From Stanieria cyanosphaera PCC 7437 (GTDB lineage: Bacteria > Cyanobacteriota > Cyanobacteriia > Cyanobacteriales > Xenococcaceae), in assembly GCF_000317575.1 (NCBI RefSeq), contig NC_019748.1:2996501-3060500 (forward strand): a DNA stretch of 64,000 nucleotides, given 5' to 3'. This document shows positions 27,501 through 37,000 of this stretch, in pieces. How positions within the stretch are numbered: position 1 is the stretch's first letter; every line of letters begins with the position of its first letter. The notes beneath the pieces are model-generated. The model ran no database searches, had not been told where the DNA came from, and saw only the letters and a program-made list of their open reading frames with translations. The translations under genes were made by a program, and so were the position numbers.

Positions 27501-29161
27501 TCTTTGGTAAATTGAGCTAAATTAGAAGCTAATGTTTGATCGCTTAAAACTATTTTCGCTGCTTCCAAGCGATCGCTCAAGGCTGTGGCAGGAAAGTTAG
27601 AATCTAAAGGTAAATATGCGCCTCCTGCTTTGAGAATTCCTAACAGCGCGATAATTGCTAAATGAGATTTTTCTAAGTACAAGCCTACTAAAACTTCAGG
27701 TTGAACACCTCTTTGGCGTAGATAGAAAGCTAGTTGATTGGCTTGTTGGTTGAGTTGAGCATACGTTAACTGTTCCTCTTCAAAGATAATAGCGATGTGA
27801 TCGGGTGTTTTTTCTACCTGTGCTTCAAACAGTTGATGAATACATTGATCTTGAGGATAATTTTGTTGGGTTTGATTAAACTCATAGAGTAGCTTATGGC
27901 GATCGCTTGAACTAAGTAGATTTAATCGCTCGATTCTGGTATTAGGATTTTGAAGTGCATCTGCTAACAGGTTTTGAAATTGTTGAGCAATTGCCGTAAT
28001 GCTTTCTGGAGAGAAATAGTTGCGGTCGTAATTAAATTCTAGCTGTAATGTATCGTGAACAATAGCAGAGAGTTCGAGTGTAAATTTTTCAAGACAACTA
28101 GATTGTTTTAATAAGGAAAATGATACTTCTTCTGTATTTCTGGGAGTGGGTAATTCTTGAAACTCAAAACCAATGGGAAAAGCGAACTCCTCTTCTGGTA
28201 CAAAATAATCTTGCCATTCTCGAACTGATTCTAAAGTCTGTTTAGTTAGTTCTAAAACTTCAGTAAAAGTTAGCCCTGGGGTGAAATCACTCTTAATCGG
28301 AATCCAGGTAGCTAATAACCCCATAATTGAGTGCATTTCTTCATATTCTCGGCGATCGCATTCCATCCCAATCACCATTTGTGCTTCTGTGATCCGCCAA
28401 ATCAATATCTGCCAACAGGCTAATAAAATTAATTCAGTGGAAGTTTGATACTGTTGAGCAATTGTTTCTAATTGAGTTGTTAACTCTGAAGAAAGTACCA
28501 ACTCTAAACTCTTAATCACCATTGATGATGAATTTAAAGACTTATTCTCTCCAGGTAATCTCACCGAAGGAAGCTGTTGTTGCTGCCAAAATTGTTGTGC
28601 TGTTTCAGCATCTTCATCTGTCAGTAATTCATTTTGCCATTGGGAAAATTGAACGTACTGTACAACTTCATCCTCTGACTGATCCAGACAGTTAGAATAA
28701 CCATCAACAATCTCATTAAACAGATTCTTCAACGTCCAGCGATCGCCACATAAAGCAGGTAAAGTAATGAGTAAGATGTAGCTATTTGCTGCCACGTGGT
28801 ATAAAACTAACCGTAAGATTGGCTCGCTTTCTAGGTTATATTTCTGCTTACTTGCTGAGTCTAACAACTCCTCAAGCTTGAATTCGCACTCGCTCAATTG
28901 TTTTTCTTCCCAACCAAAGGAAAAGCGATCTCTGATAGTCATCACTGGCAATTTGACACCAGGTAAACGACAAAAATTTGTCCTTAAGATTTGATGACGA
29001 GCGACAATTTGTTCAACAACTTGTTTTAATTTAGCTGGCTGTAAATTACCGTTAATCGCGATCGCAGCTTGGGTTAAATAACTCGAATCATTTTGTTGTA
29101 ACAACCACAGTCTTTGTTGCTGGGGTGAAAGCTGAAAACTTTGAAGAGTTGGAGTTGGCAT
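24566..29161 (-). CDS. NRPS: degenerate C - A(Asp) - PCP - degenerate dual-type C
   Basis: 1531 residues. The N-terminal condensation-like domain (about 8-425) has LPALCGDRW (134-142) in place of HHxxxDG, as in the terminal NRPS. The A domain (about 440-960) gives D-L-T-K-I-G-H-V-G-K, an Asp code. The PCP has GGDSI (Ser1011), the form common before epimerisation or dual C/E domains. The final domain (about 1080-1525) starts DIYELTPIQKGILFHSL, as in dual C/E domains, but its active site reads RHFIVADGW (1214-1222): the second, catalytic His is Phe. Both condensation-like domains therefore look non-catalytic. They may act as interface domains recruiting a hydroxylase, a role described for siderophore Asp modules; that is inference. 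The DNA of the A6-A7 insertion matches two other modules. Confidence 0.9.
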   Translation of the reverse strand: MPTPTLQSFQLSPQQQRLWLLQQNDSSYLTQAAIAINGNLQPAKLKQVVEQIVARHQILRTNFCRLPGVKLPVMTIRDRFSFGWEEKQLSECEFKLEELLDSASKQKYNLESEPILRLVLYHVAANSYILLITLPALCGDRWTLKNLFNEIVDGYSNCLDQSEDEVVQYVQFSQWQNELLTDEDAETAQQFWQQQQLPSVRLPGENKSLNSSSMVIKSLELVLSSELTTQLETIAQQYQTSTELILLACWQILIWRITEAQMVIGMECDRREYEEMHSIMGLLATWIPIKSDFTPGLTFTEVLELTKQTLESVREWQDYFVPEEEFAFPIGFEFQELPTPRNTEEVSFSLLKQSSCLEKFTLELSAIVHDTLQLEFNYDRNYFSPESITAIAQQFQNLLADALQNPNTRIERLNLLSSSDRHKLLYEFNQTQQNYPQDQCIHQLFEAQVEKTPDHIAIIFEEEQLTYAQLNQQANQLAFYLRQRGVQPEVLVGLYLEKSHLAIIALLGILKAGGAYLPLDSNFPATALSDRLEAAKIVLSDQTLASNLAQFTKEIICLDADWEKIEAQSHANLLNETNRENLAYVLFTSGSTGKPKGVAIEHQQLLNYYYAISERINLAEHQSFALVSSLTADLGNTMIFPALLTGGCLHIISPEIATNPEAFADYCTRYSLDCLKIVPSHLNALLSAAEPQKILPKKCLILGGETLNWQLVHKIRQYQPHCQIFNHYGPTETTVGVCTFAVTNETTVLPSETVPLGKAIANTQIYLLDRNLQPVPIGVPGEIYIGGLQVSRGYLNQPQLTAEKFIPNPFTVTSRDVPWNVCTPVISISSSAPLHPCILTPILYKTGDKARYLPDGNLEFLGRIDHQVKIRGYRIELGEIEATLQQHPSLKDAIATVTTDKSETKRLVAYVVPQPQQQLSDADIHAFLQQKLPDYMVPGIFVQLKTLPLTPNGKVNRQALPEPERVTSQSEKEFVSPRNPTEAILVDIWATVLEMERVSIHDNFFELGGDSILSIQIVAKVNQAGLQATPKQIFEYPTVASLAAEITTKEIEVTPQEENNYQPLLLELKDKIAPNLLESIEDIYELTPIQKGILFHSLYDSENGLYLFQATFTLKTLLDRNAFEQAWQQVVQRHTILRTGFYWEDVERPLQVVYKQVTVPFEYHDWRGVEQQQEQMNFFLESDRSNSFALTQPCPMRLTLFRLAENLYELVWTRHFIVADGWSAPLLLDEVVQIYLSICKKRELSLAPSTPFRSYINWLQKQDPSKAEQFWRTMLKGIKTPTSLDNLYGCDEPDPEYEDRQIALSPAMSSALNEFAKQNHLTLNTLIQGTWAILLSYYSSQAEVVYGCTVSGRPPELDGVESIAGMLLNTLPVRVKVDPNETILPWLKQLQNLLVEIRQYEYSPLVEVKVWSEMPPNSPLFESIVVFENLPEPESLREDKREIETTSFNTFYKINYPITVVVVPVFPLLVGINYDFNVVARSTIDAILTHFEILLNFIVNHPDSCLQDISLLTEKQKQTIARLEQQITFNF
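26694..26721. repeat. 28-bp palindrome in the A-domain loop of the internal Asp module
   Basis: Same sequence as the copies at 11890 and 39496, with the 20-bp perfect core at 26698-26717, inside a nearly identical insertion of about 125 bp. Translated in frame between A6 and A7. Confidence 0.85.
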
Positions 29162-29209
29162 AAATTTAAAATCCTAGATAGTCAGTAAAGAGGAGGCAGA
29201 AAGTAAAAA

Positions 29210-29237
29210 GTAGAGACGTAACATGTTACGTCTGTAC
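29210..29237. repeat. 28-bp palindrome just after the shortened Ser NRPS
   Basis: GTAGAGACG...CGTCTGTAC around ACATGT, located 12 bases past the stop codon of the Ser NRPS, in the 88-bp gap before the Asp NRPS. Its position coincides with where a TauD domain would continue in the homologous protein. Confidence 0.82.
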
Positions 29238-29249
29238 AAAAGTAAAAAG

Positions 29250-32200
29250 TTAATATTTTTGTTTAATTGCGTTAAATTTGTTTAATTTAGAAAATTTTTT
29301 CCGTTGTTTTGTTTGATTTAATTCTTCTAGCTCCTGATCGCTTAACATTTTGACATTATTAATGCGAGCATCGGGTGTTTCTGTAACGCTGTTGAGTAAA
29401 TTTTGGAAGTGAGTAGACAGACTGATAATCGTAGTTTGGGTAAACAAATCTGCGTTGTATTGCCATTCCCCTTCAATTCCAGCTTCGGTTTCTTTTAAAA
29501 ACAAAGCCAAATCGAATCTGGTGGTGGTATCTTCTACTTCCCTCAGTTTTAAACTCAATCCTGGTAGCTCAAACACTGGCATCGGAGTATTTTGCATTAC
29601 CAATAAAACTTGAAATAGAGGCGGAGTATAACTTAAATATCGTTGGGGTTGTAAGGCTTTAACCAAGCGATCAAAAGGTAAATCTTGATGAGCATAAGCT
29701 CCTAAAGTTACTTGGCGTACTCGTTGTAATAATTCCGTAAAAGTAGGATTACCGCTTAAATCTGTTCTTAAAACCAATAAATTGACAAAGAAACCAATTA
29801 AAGGTTCGATTTCCGAGCAGTTACGATTAGCTACATCCGTACCGACTACAATATCATCTTGATTGGTGTAGCGTTGGAGTAACACCTGTAAAACTGCTAA
29901 CACAGTCATAAACAAACTTACTCCTTCTCGACGAGATAGTTGCTCAATTGCTTGGGATAACTCGACAGGAATTAAAAAAGTTTCCTTTGCACTGGGATTA
30001 GTAGTAACTTCTTGTCTAGGACGAGTAGTAGGTAAGTTTAATACGGGAAGATTATGACCTAATTGTCGCTCCCAATAATTCAACTGAGTTGCTAAAAACT
30101 CTCCCTGTAATAATTGCCGTTGCCACACAGCAAAATCTGCATACTGAATTGCTAATTCTGGTAGGGGATTTGGTTGATTATTAACAAAAGCTGTATAAAG
30201 TGCCGACAATTCCCGAATAAATACTCCTGTTGACCAAGCATCGGAGATAATATGATGCATGGTAATTAACAACAGATGTTGATTAGTTTGCAGTTGAAAG
30301 AGGTTAAGTCTAAATAAAGGAGCTTGGCTTAAATCAAATACTTGTTGGGTATAAACTTGTGTTAGTTGTTTGATTTCTGTATCAAGTTCAGTTGGCGATA
30401 ACTTGTGTAAATCTGCGCTCGCTAAATTAATCTTTAACTCAGGAGCAATTTTTTGTTTTGGTTGCCCATCAACCATGGTAAAACTTGTTCGTAATACCTC
30501 ATGTCTTCTGACAATTTCGTTGATGCTTGCTGTAAGTGCCTCTAGGTTGAGTTCACCTTGCAGTTCTAAAATACTAGAACCATTGTAAGCATAAGATTCT
30601 GTTTCTAATTGAGCCAAAAACCATAGTCGTTGCTGGGCAAAGGATAAAGGTAAATCTCGCTCTCTTGCTACAGGTTTAATTGGTGGTAGTGCAACGCCGG
30701 TATGGATTGTTTCCATTTGATTAGCTAATTGAGCAATAGTTGGATACTCAAACAAACACCGTAGAGCTAACTCAACCGATAAACTTTGACGTATTTTAGA
30801 GACAACTTGAGTTGCGAGTAGAGAATGTCCCCCCAATTCAAAGAAATTATCATCAATACCTACTTGGGGAAGATGCAACACTTCTTGCCAGATTGTAGCT
30901 AAAGTTTTCTCTGTAGCATTACGAGGTGCAAGATATTGGCTTGTAGTTGGAGTAAAATCGGGAATGGGTAAAGAATTGCGATCGCATTTGCCATTAGGAG
31001 TTAAGGGGAAAGCTTCTAACTCAACGAAAGCAGAAGGAATCATGTAATCTGGTAATTTGGATTTGAGGAAATCCCTTAATTGTTTAATGTCTAGTTTTGC
31101 TTCAGAAATATAATAAGCAACTAATCTTGTATCCCCAGTAGTATCCTGATAAGCAACAACAACACAATCTTTAACTAGCGGGTAACTAGCTATAACTACC
31201 TCAATTTCCCCTAATTCAATCCGAAATCCCCGAATTTTAACCTGATGATCAATTCTGCCCAAATACTCAATTATGCCATCGCCATGATAACGAGCTAAGT
31301 CTCCAGTTTTGTACAGTATTGGTGTCAGGTTGCTAAGATTGACACCTGATAGCTGATGACTGGTAACTGTAAAAGGGTTAGGAATAAATTTCTCTTCAGT
31401 TAATTGAGGTTGATTTAAATACCCTCTAGCTAAACCTACTCCACCAATGTGTAACTCTCCAGCTACTCCAATCGGAACGGTTTGTAAATCTCGATCTAAA
31501 ATATATATTTGAATATTGGCAATCGGACGACCAATAGGAACAATAGAAAGAGAACTATTTTTCTGACAACGCCAATGAGTAACATCAATAGCTGCTTCGG
31601 TTGGCCCATAAAGATTGTATAACTCGCAGTTAAGTCGAGCAAAAAACTTTTCTTGTAAAGCAAAAGATAATGCTTCGCCACTACAAATAACTCGCTTGAG
31701 AGATTGGCAATGTTCTAATCCTTCTGCCTCCAGAAAAATCTGTAACATTGAAGGAACGAAATGGATGGTAGTTATCTGTTGTTCTTTAATTAAATTGATT
31801 AAATAATTGCGATCGCGGTGTCCTTCAGGTTTAGCAATGATTAAGCGCGCACCTACCATTAAACACCAAAAAAATTCCCAGACGGAGACATCAAAACTGA
31901 AGGGAGTTTTTTGTAAGACAGAATCTTCTGTAGTTAATTGATAAGCCTCTTGCATCCACAGTAAACGATTTAATATCCCTCGATGGGTATTCATTGCACC
32001 TTTGGGTTTACCCGTCGAACCAGAAGTATAAATGACATACGCTAGGTTATCTATATGCAAATTACAAATAGGATTAGCAATACTTTCTTTTGTCTTGATT
32101 GGTTGCTTCTGTTCTAAAAAGATTACCTGCGCTTGATGAGGAGGAAGATTTTGTTCAATTTGCCGTTGAGTAATTAGAATAGAAGTTTGAGAGTTCTCCA

Positions 32201-33989
32201 ACATAAAAGCTAATCTGTCTCTAGGATAACTAGGATCGAGAGGGAGGTATGCACCTCCTGCTTTGAGAATGGCTAAAAGACCAATTACTAGTTCAAGCGA
32301 TCGCTCTAAGCAAATCCCGACTATTACTTCTGGTTTGACTCCTAGTTTCTGGAGATGATGGGCTAGTTGATTGGCTCTAGTATTTAATTCTCGATAGGTT
32401 AGTTGTTGATTTTCAAAAATAACTGCTACTGCATCTGGAGTTTTTTCTACTTGTGCCTCAAATAATTGATGAATACATTTATCTTGTGGATATTTAACTT
32501 CAGTATTATTCCATTCAACTAAAAGCTGTTGTTTTTCTGCTGCTGTTAACAGATCAATTTGAGATAGATGCAAATCGGGATTAACAACTACATTTTCCAA
32601 CAGTGTTTGATAATGAAGCAACATTCTCTCGATCTGAGCGACCCCAAAGCGATCGCTATTATATTCAAAACACGCCTCTAAACTACTCCCCCTGTCTCGA
32701 ATTTCTAGAGTGAGAGCTAATTTTGCCATGCCATGAGCAAGCGGTACTTCCGCTACGGTTAACCCTGGTAGTTCTAAATCTGAATTTGGTAGATTGTACA
32801 AAATGAACATCACCTGAAACAAAGGCGACTGGCTCAGATTTCTTTCGGGCTGTAAGTGAGCGACTATTTTTTCAAAGGGTAAATCTTGGTTAGAATAAGC
32901 TTCAAGAGCTACTTGTTTAACTTGTTGAAGTAATTCAGCAAAAGTTGGATCGCCTGATAAATCGCTTCTTAGTACTAAAGTATTAACAAAAAGACCGATC
33001 GCGTCTTCTAATTCTGGACGGTTGCGATTAGCAATAGGTGAACCTACTAAAATATCTTCTAAAGCCGTATAACGAGACAACAAAACTTTGAATGCTGCTA
33101 AGAGCAACATAAACAAAGTGACATTTTGTTTTTGACTCAGAGTTTTGAGGGCTTGACTGAGTTGGGAGGATAGTACAATTGATTTTCTCGCACCTCGGCA
33201 AGAATTTACTTTGCTGTGGTTGATTTGCTGATTAAGAGTCGGAATTTCTAAATAAGGTAAACTGCCACTTAGTTTTTGCTTCCAGTATTCGAGTTGAGTG
33301 GCAAAAATACGATCTGATTGTTGTTTTTCCCACCAAGCAAAGTCTGCGTATTGAATTGATAATTCTGGTAAAGAAGGAGATTTTTTTGCTTGAAAGTCTG
33401 CATACAGGGTAGCTATTTCTCGAATAAAAATACCCATTGACCAACCATCACAGATGATATGATGCACTACCATCAGCCACAAATATTGTTGCTCTGAAAG
33501 GCGATATAGTTTCAGCCTAAATAAAGGATATTCGGACAAATCGAAGGGTTTTTGAGCTTCCTCGGTCGCTAACTGCATTGCTCTTGCTTCGGCATTAGCT
33601 TCCTGCTCAATATCGACGACAGGCAAAGTTATCCAACGATGAGGTGTAATTTGAGTAACTGGTTTACCATCTTTGGCAACAAATTGACTCCGCAGAATCT
33701 CATGACGTTGAAGAACTTGATTAAAGCTTTGTTCGAGTGCTGTTAGATTGAGACAACCTCTTAGCTTAAACAGACTAATTTCATTATATAAAGGACAATC
33801 TGGTTGTAACTGATGCAGAAGCCATAACCTTTCTTGGGCATAAGAAAGAATTCCTGTCTCAGAGTTTGGCTGCGAATTACTGATTAATGGTGGTTTTAAT
33901 TGATTTAATCCTTTGCTCTGAAAACGGCGTTCCAATAACGCCCTTTGTTCGGGAGAAAGAGCAGCAATTCTTTCAGAAAGATCCTTCAT
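29250..33989 (-). CDS. NRPS: C - A(Ser) - PCP - C, TauD missing
   Basis: 1579 residues. An N-terminal helix (SERIAALSPEQRALLERRF) is followed by C1 (about 45-480, canonical HHIICDGWS at 176), A (about 505-1015) with code D-V-W-H-I-S-L-I-D-K, a serine signature, PCP (Ser1056) and C2 (about 1105-1545, HHIISDAW at 1245). C1 should join the ketide-extended chain to Ser, C2 should join Ser to the Asp carried by the next protein. The C-terminal tail SKLNKFNAIKQKY aligns with SKFNKFLKVKPKA, the linker leading into TauD in the Orn NRPS, and then stops, so a fused hydroxylase was probably lost. The A-domain C-terminal subdomain through PCP is nearly identical in DNA to the Orn NRPS. Confidence 0.9.
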   Translation of the reverse strand: MKDLSERIAALSPEQRALLERRFQSKGLNQLKPPLISNSQPNSETGILSYAQERLWLLHQLQPDCPLYNEISLFKLRGCLNLTALEQSFNQVLQRHEILRSQFVAKDGKPVTQITPHRWITLPVVDIEQEANAEARAMQLATEEAQKPFDLSEYPLFRLKLYRLSEQQYLWLMVVHHIICDGWSMGIFIREIATLYADFQAKKSPSLPELSIQYADFAWWEKQQSDRIFATQLEYWKQKLSGSLPYLEIPTLNQQINHSKVNSCRGARKSIVLSSQLSQALKTLSQKQNVTLFMLLLAAFKVLLSRYTALEDILVGSPIANRNRPELEDAIGLFVNTLVLRSDLSGDPTFAELLQQVKQVALEAYSNQDLPFEKIVAHLQPERNLSQSPLFQVMFILYNLPNSDLELPGLTVAEVPLAHGMAKLALTLEIRDRGSSLEACFEYNSDRFGVAQIERMLLHYQTLLENVVVNPDLHLSQIDLLTAAEKQQLLVEWNNTEVKYPQDKCIHQLFEAQVEKTPDAVAVIFENQQLTYRELNTRANQLAHHLQKLGVKPEVIVGICLERSLELVIGLLAILKAGGAYLPLDPSYPRDRLAFMLENSQTSILITQRQIEQNLPPHQAQVIFLEQKQPIKTKESIANPICNLHIDNLAYVIYTSGSTGKPKGAMNTHRGILNRLLWMQEAYQLTTEDSVLQKTPFSFDVSVWEFFWCLMVGARLIIAKPEGHRDRNYLINLIKEQQITTIHFVPSMLQIFLEAEGLEHCQSLKRVICSGEALSFALQEKFFARLNCELYNLYGPTEAAIDVTHWRCQKNSSLSIVPIGRPIANIQIYILDRDLQTVPIGVAGELHIGGVGLARGYLNQPQLTEEKFIPNPFTVTSHQLSGVNLSNLTPILYKTGDLARYHGDGIIEYLGRIDHQVKIRGFRIELGEIEVVIASYPLVKDCVVVAYQDTTGDTRLVAYYISEAKLDIKQLRDFLKSKLPDYMIPSAFVELEAFPLTPNGKCDRNSLPIPDFTPTTSQYLAPRNATEKTLATIWQEVLHLPQVGIDDNFFELGGHSLLATQVVSKIRQSLSVELALRCLFEYPTIAQLANQMETIHTGVALPPIKPVARERDLPLSFAQQRLWFLAQLETESYAYNGSSILELQGELNLEALTASINEIVRRHEVLRTSFTMVDGQPKQKIAPELKINLASADLHKLSPTELDTEIKQLTQVYTQQVFDLSQAPLFRLNLFQLQTNQHLLLITMHHIISDAWSTGVFIRELSALYTAFVNNQPNPLPELAIQYADFAVWQRQLLQGEFLATQLNYWERQLGHNLPVLNLPTTRPRQEVTTNPSAKETFLIPVELSQAIEQLSRREGVSLFMTVLAVLQVLLQRYTNQDDIVVGTDVANRNCSEIEPLIGFFVNLLVLRTDLSGNPTFTELLQRVRQVTLGAYAHQDLPFDRLVKALQPQRYLSYTPPLFQVLLVMQNTPMPVFELPGLSLKLREVEDTTTRFDLALFLKETEAGIEGEWQYNADLFTQTTIISLSTHFQNLLNSVTETPDARINNVKMLSDQELEELNQTKQRKKFSKLNKFNAIKQKY
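31321..31346. repeat. Inverted repeat in the A-domain loop of the Ser module
   Basis: GGTGTCA (31321-31327) and TGACACC (31340-31346) form a small inverted repeat in the A6-A7 loop insertion. The flanks (CAGTATTGGTGTCAGG and GGTAACTGTAAAAGGG) are shared with the insertions in three other modules, but the 28-bp palindrome is absent. Confidence 0.55.
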
Positions 33990-34074
33990 ACAATCAGTTA
34001 ATAATCTTGTCAGCTTGAAATTTGTTGATAATTAATCTTAATAAGAACAGAAAAAAAAGACCCTATTAATGTCC

Positions 34075-37000
34075 TCAAGATTCCCTCGCCAGTTCTTGTT
34101 TAAGAGCTTCAGGCGAAAGATTCTCTATTTCTGTCAATAATTGTTCCATCTCATCAATGTCTGCTGCTGGCGTGATTTGATCCGCTATAGCATCAGCTAA
34201 CTGAGCGATAGTAGGAGCTTCAAAGAGAAGCGTCCTTAAGGGTAAATCTAAATTAAAAGCTTCCCGTAGGCGAGAAGTAACCTGTACAGCGAGCAGAGAA
34301 TGCCCGCCTAACTCAAAAAAGTTGTCATGAATTCCAATCTTTTCAAACCCTATCACTTCTTGCCAAATTTTTGCAATAGTTTTTTCAATTTTGTTACTAG
34401 GAGCAACATAATTTTTACTCAGATGTTGATAATTAGAATCGGGTTTTTGTGTAGTATAGGTAGCCAGAAAATTATTATTTTGCTCGATTGCTGTGGCTAA
34501 ATCTTGAGTCGAGACAATTACTTGTGCCAATTCACTAACTAAAGCTCTTTCAAATACTTCTACTGCTTCAGCAGACAACAATCCATTTTTGAGATTATCT
34601 GCTTGCCATTGCTTCATTTCTGGGGGAATTTCGGTATTTACTGCCATCCCAACTTCTTGCCAAGCATCCCAATTAATAGCTACTGTATGGCAATTACTAT
34701 GATTACAACGAGCGAAAACATCTAAAAAAGCATTCGCCCCAGAATAATCAGCCTGTCCAAATCCTCCTACAACCGAACTAAGAGAAGAACAAAGCACGAG
34801 AAAATCTAAGTCTATTCCTGCTAAAACCTGATTAAGAACTAATGTTCCTGTTACTTTCGGTGCAAAGACACTTTCAGCTATTTCTGGTGTTTTTAATTGA
34901 ATGATGCCACCACCAGCCACACCAGCAGCATGAATAACACCATTGATCTTACCAAAACGTTTTAAAGCAACAGCGATCGCATTTTGCATCTGAGCGCGAT
35001 CGCAGATATCTGCTGTCAGGGTTAAAACTTCTGCGCCTAAAGCTTCTAAATCTCTAATTTTGGTAATTTTTTGGCTAATAGAATCTTCTGCATCGTGATT
35101 GCTTAACCATTCATCCCATGTTTCTTGGGAAGGTAATTGAGAACGTCCTAATAAAATAAGTTTAGCTTGTACTGTACGAGCCAAATATTCAGCTAAAACT
35201 AAGCCAACACCTCCCATTCCTCCTGTAATTAAGTAAACACCTTCTTGTCGTAACTTGGATTTTTCCTGAGTATTTTTAGCAAGGGGAATTGGCTCAAAAG
35301 TTTGTACCCAACGACGATTACCTCGATAAGCAACAATTTTATCTTTAGTATCAGTGGTAAATTCTGTAATTAAATTTTGCTCGGATTCTGGAATGACAAG
35401 ATCTACTTGACGACAATCGAGGTAAGTGTATTCTTGGGGAATTACTTTAAGCGCGCCTAGTACTGTTGCTTGTTCATAAAACAAGGTTTCATTGCCGATA
35501 ATGTCATAAAGACTATTTGTACCAACGACAATTTTAATTTTGTGCTTGGGTTGTTGTTGTTCGAGTGCTTGGGCAAGGTAGATGAGACTGTAGAAAGATT
35601 GATTGTAGGGGAGATGGGGTGAAAGACTCCACAAGTGAATAATTTTGGTGGGAAGATTGCTGGTAAGGGAGATCGCTTTTAACAGACTATGATAATCTTC
35701 TGGATTAGTAGGATTAATCTTATAGTTATGATCATGCTGGCTAAACTTGTCTCCACAATATACAGTACTTACTTCTGTTCCGTTTTGTCTTAATTGTTCA
35801 ACTAATTGTTTACCAATTCCCGAACTATCTACAAAAATTAAATAGCTTTCTTTACTAAGATCATTTGTTTGAATTAGAGGTACACTTTTCCAAGCAGGAA
35901 CATAAAACCAATCAGAAAGATTGACTTTTTTAGCAATATTCTCCTCTACACCTTTACTTCTGGGTGCTTCTGCCTCTTTACTATCGATCCAATAACGTTG
36001 ACGTTCAAAAGGATAGGTGGGTAAAGGTACTCGCCGACGCTTTTGATGGGCAGAAAAATTGCACCAATCAATTTCTACTCCTGCCAGCCACAACCTACCC
36101 AACATATTTAAAATAAAAGCATGATCCGAAACTTGTTCCTTTGGATGAGGCAGGGAAGACAAAACGATTTGCCCTGTTGCTTGAGAAGAATTGCGTCTAA
36201 CCAAAGTAGATAAAGTCCTTCCTGCACCCACTTCTAGTAGGATTTGATGAGAATTTTGTAAGAGTCGATCAACTCCCGCAGCAAAACGAACTGTTTCCCT
36301 AATATGTTTTGCCCAATAATGAGGATTTGTTGCCTCTTCTGCGGTGATCCAAGTTCCTGTAACACAGGAAATAAAAGGCATTTGAGGCGGATTTAATTTA
36401 ACTTTAGCAACTTCTTGTTGAAACGGCGCGATCGCGTCATTCATCATTGAGGAATGAAAAGCATGAGAGGTATGGAGATGACGGCATTCAATTCCTTGCT
36501 CATTGAGTTGATTTTCAAGTCTAGCGATCGCTTCAGTATTACCAGAAATTACACACAAATTTGGCGCATTACTAGCAGCTAAAGATAACTCATCGTTAAG
36601 TAGGGATAATTCATGAATTGTCCTTACTTCTGCCTCTGATAAAGAAACCGCTAACATCGAACCTGGAGGCATTTGTTGAATTAACTTACCTCGTTGTGCA
36701 ACTAAATGCAGGGCATCTTCTAAAGACATCACACCAGCAAGAGTTGCAGCTACATATTCCCCAATACTATGCCCGATGGCAGCTTGAGGTTTAATTCCCC
36801 AAGACATCCACAATTGAGCTAAGGCATATTCAATTACAAATAAAGCTGGTTGGGTTATTTCAGTTTGCTGTAGGGGCGAATTGGGTAAGGGCGATTCGCG
36901 AATCGCCCCTATGGGATACAATAGCGATCGCAAATCTAAACCCAATTCAGGTTCTAATAATTGACAACAGCGATCGATCCACTCACGAAATACAGGTTCA

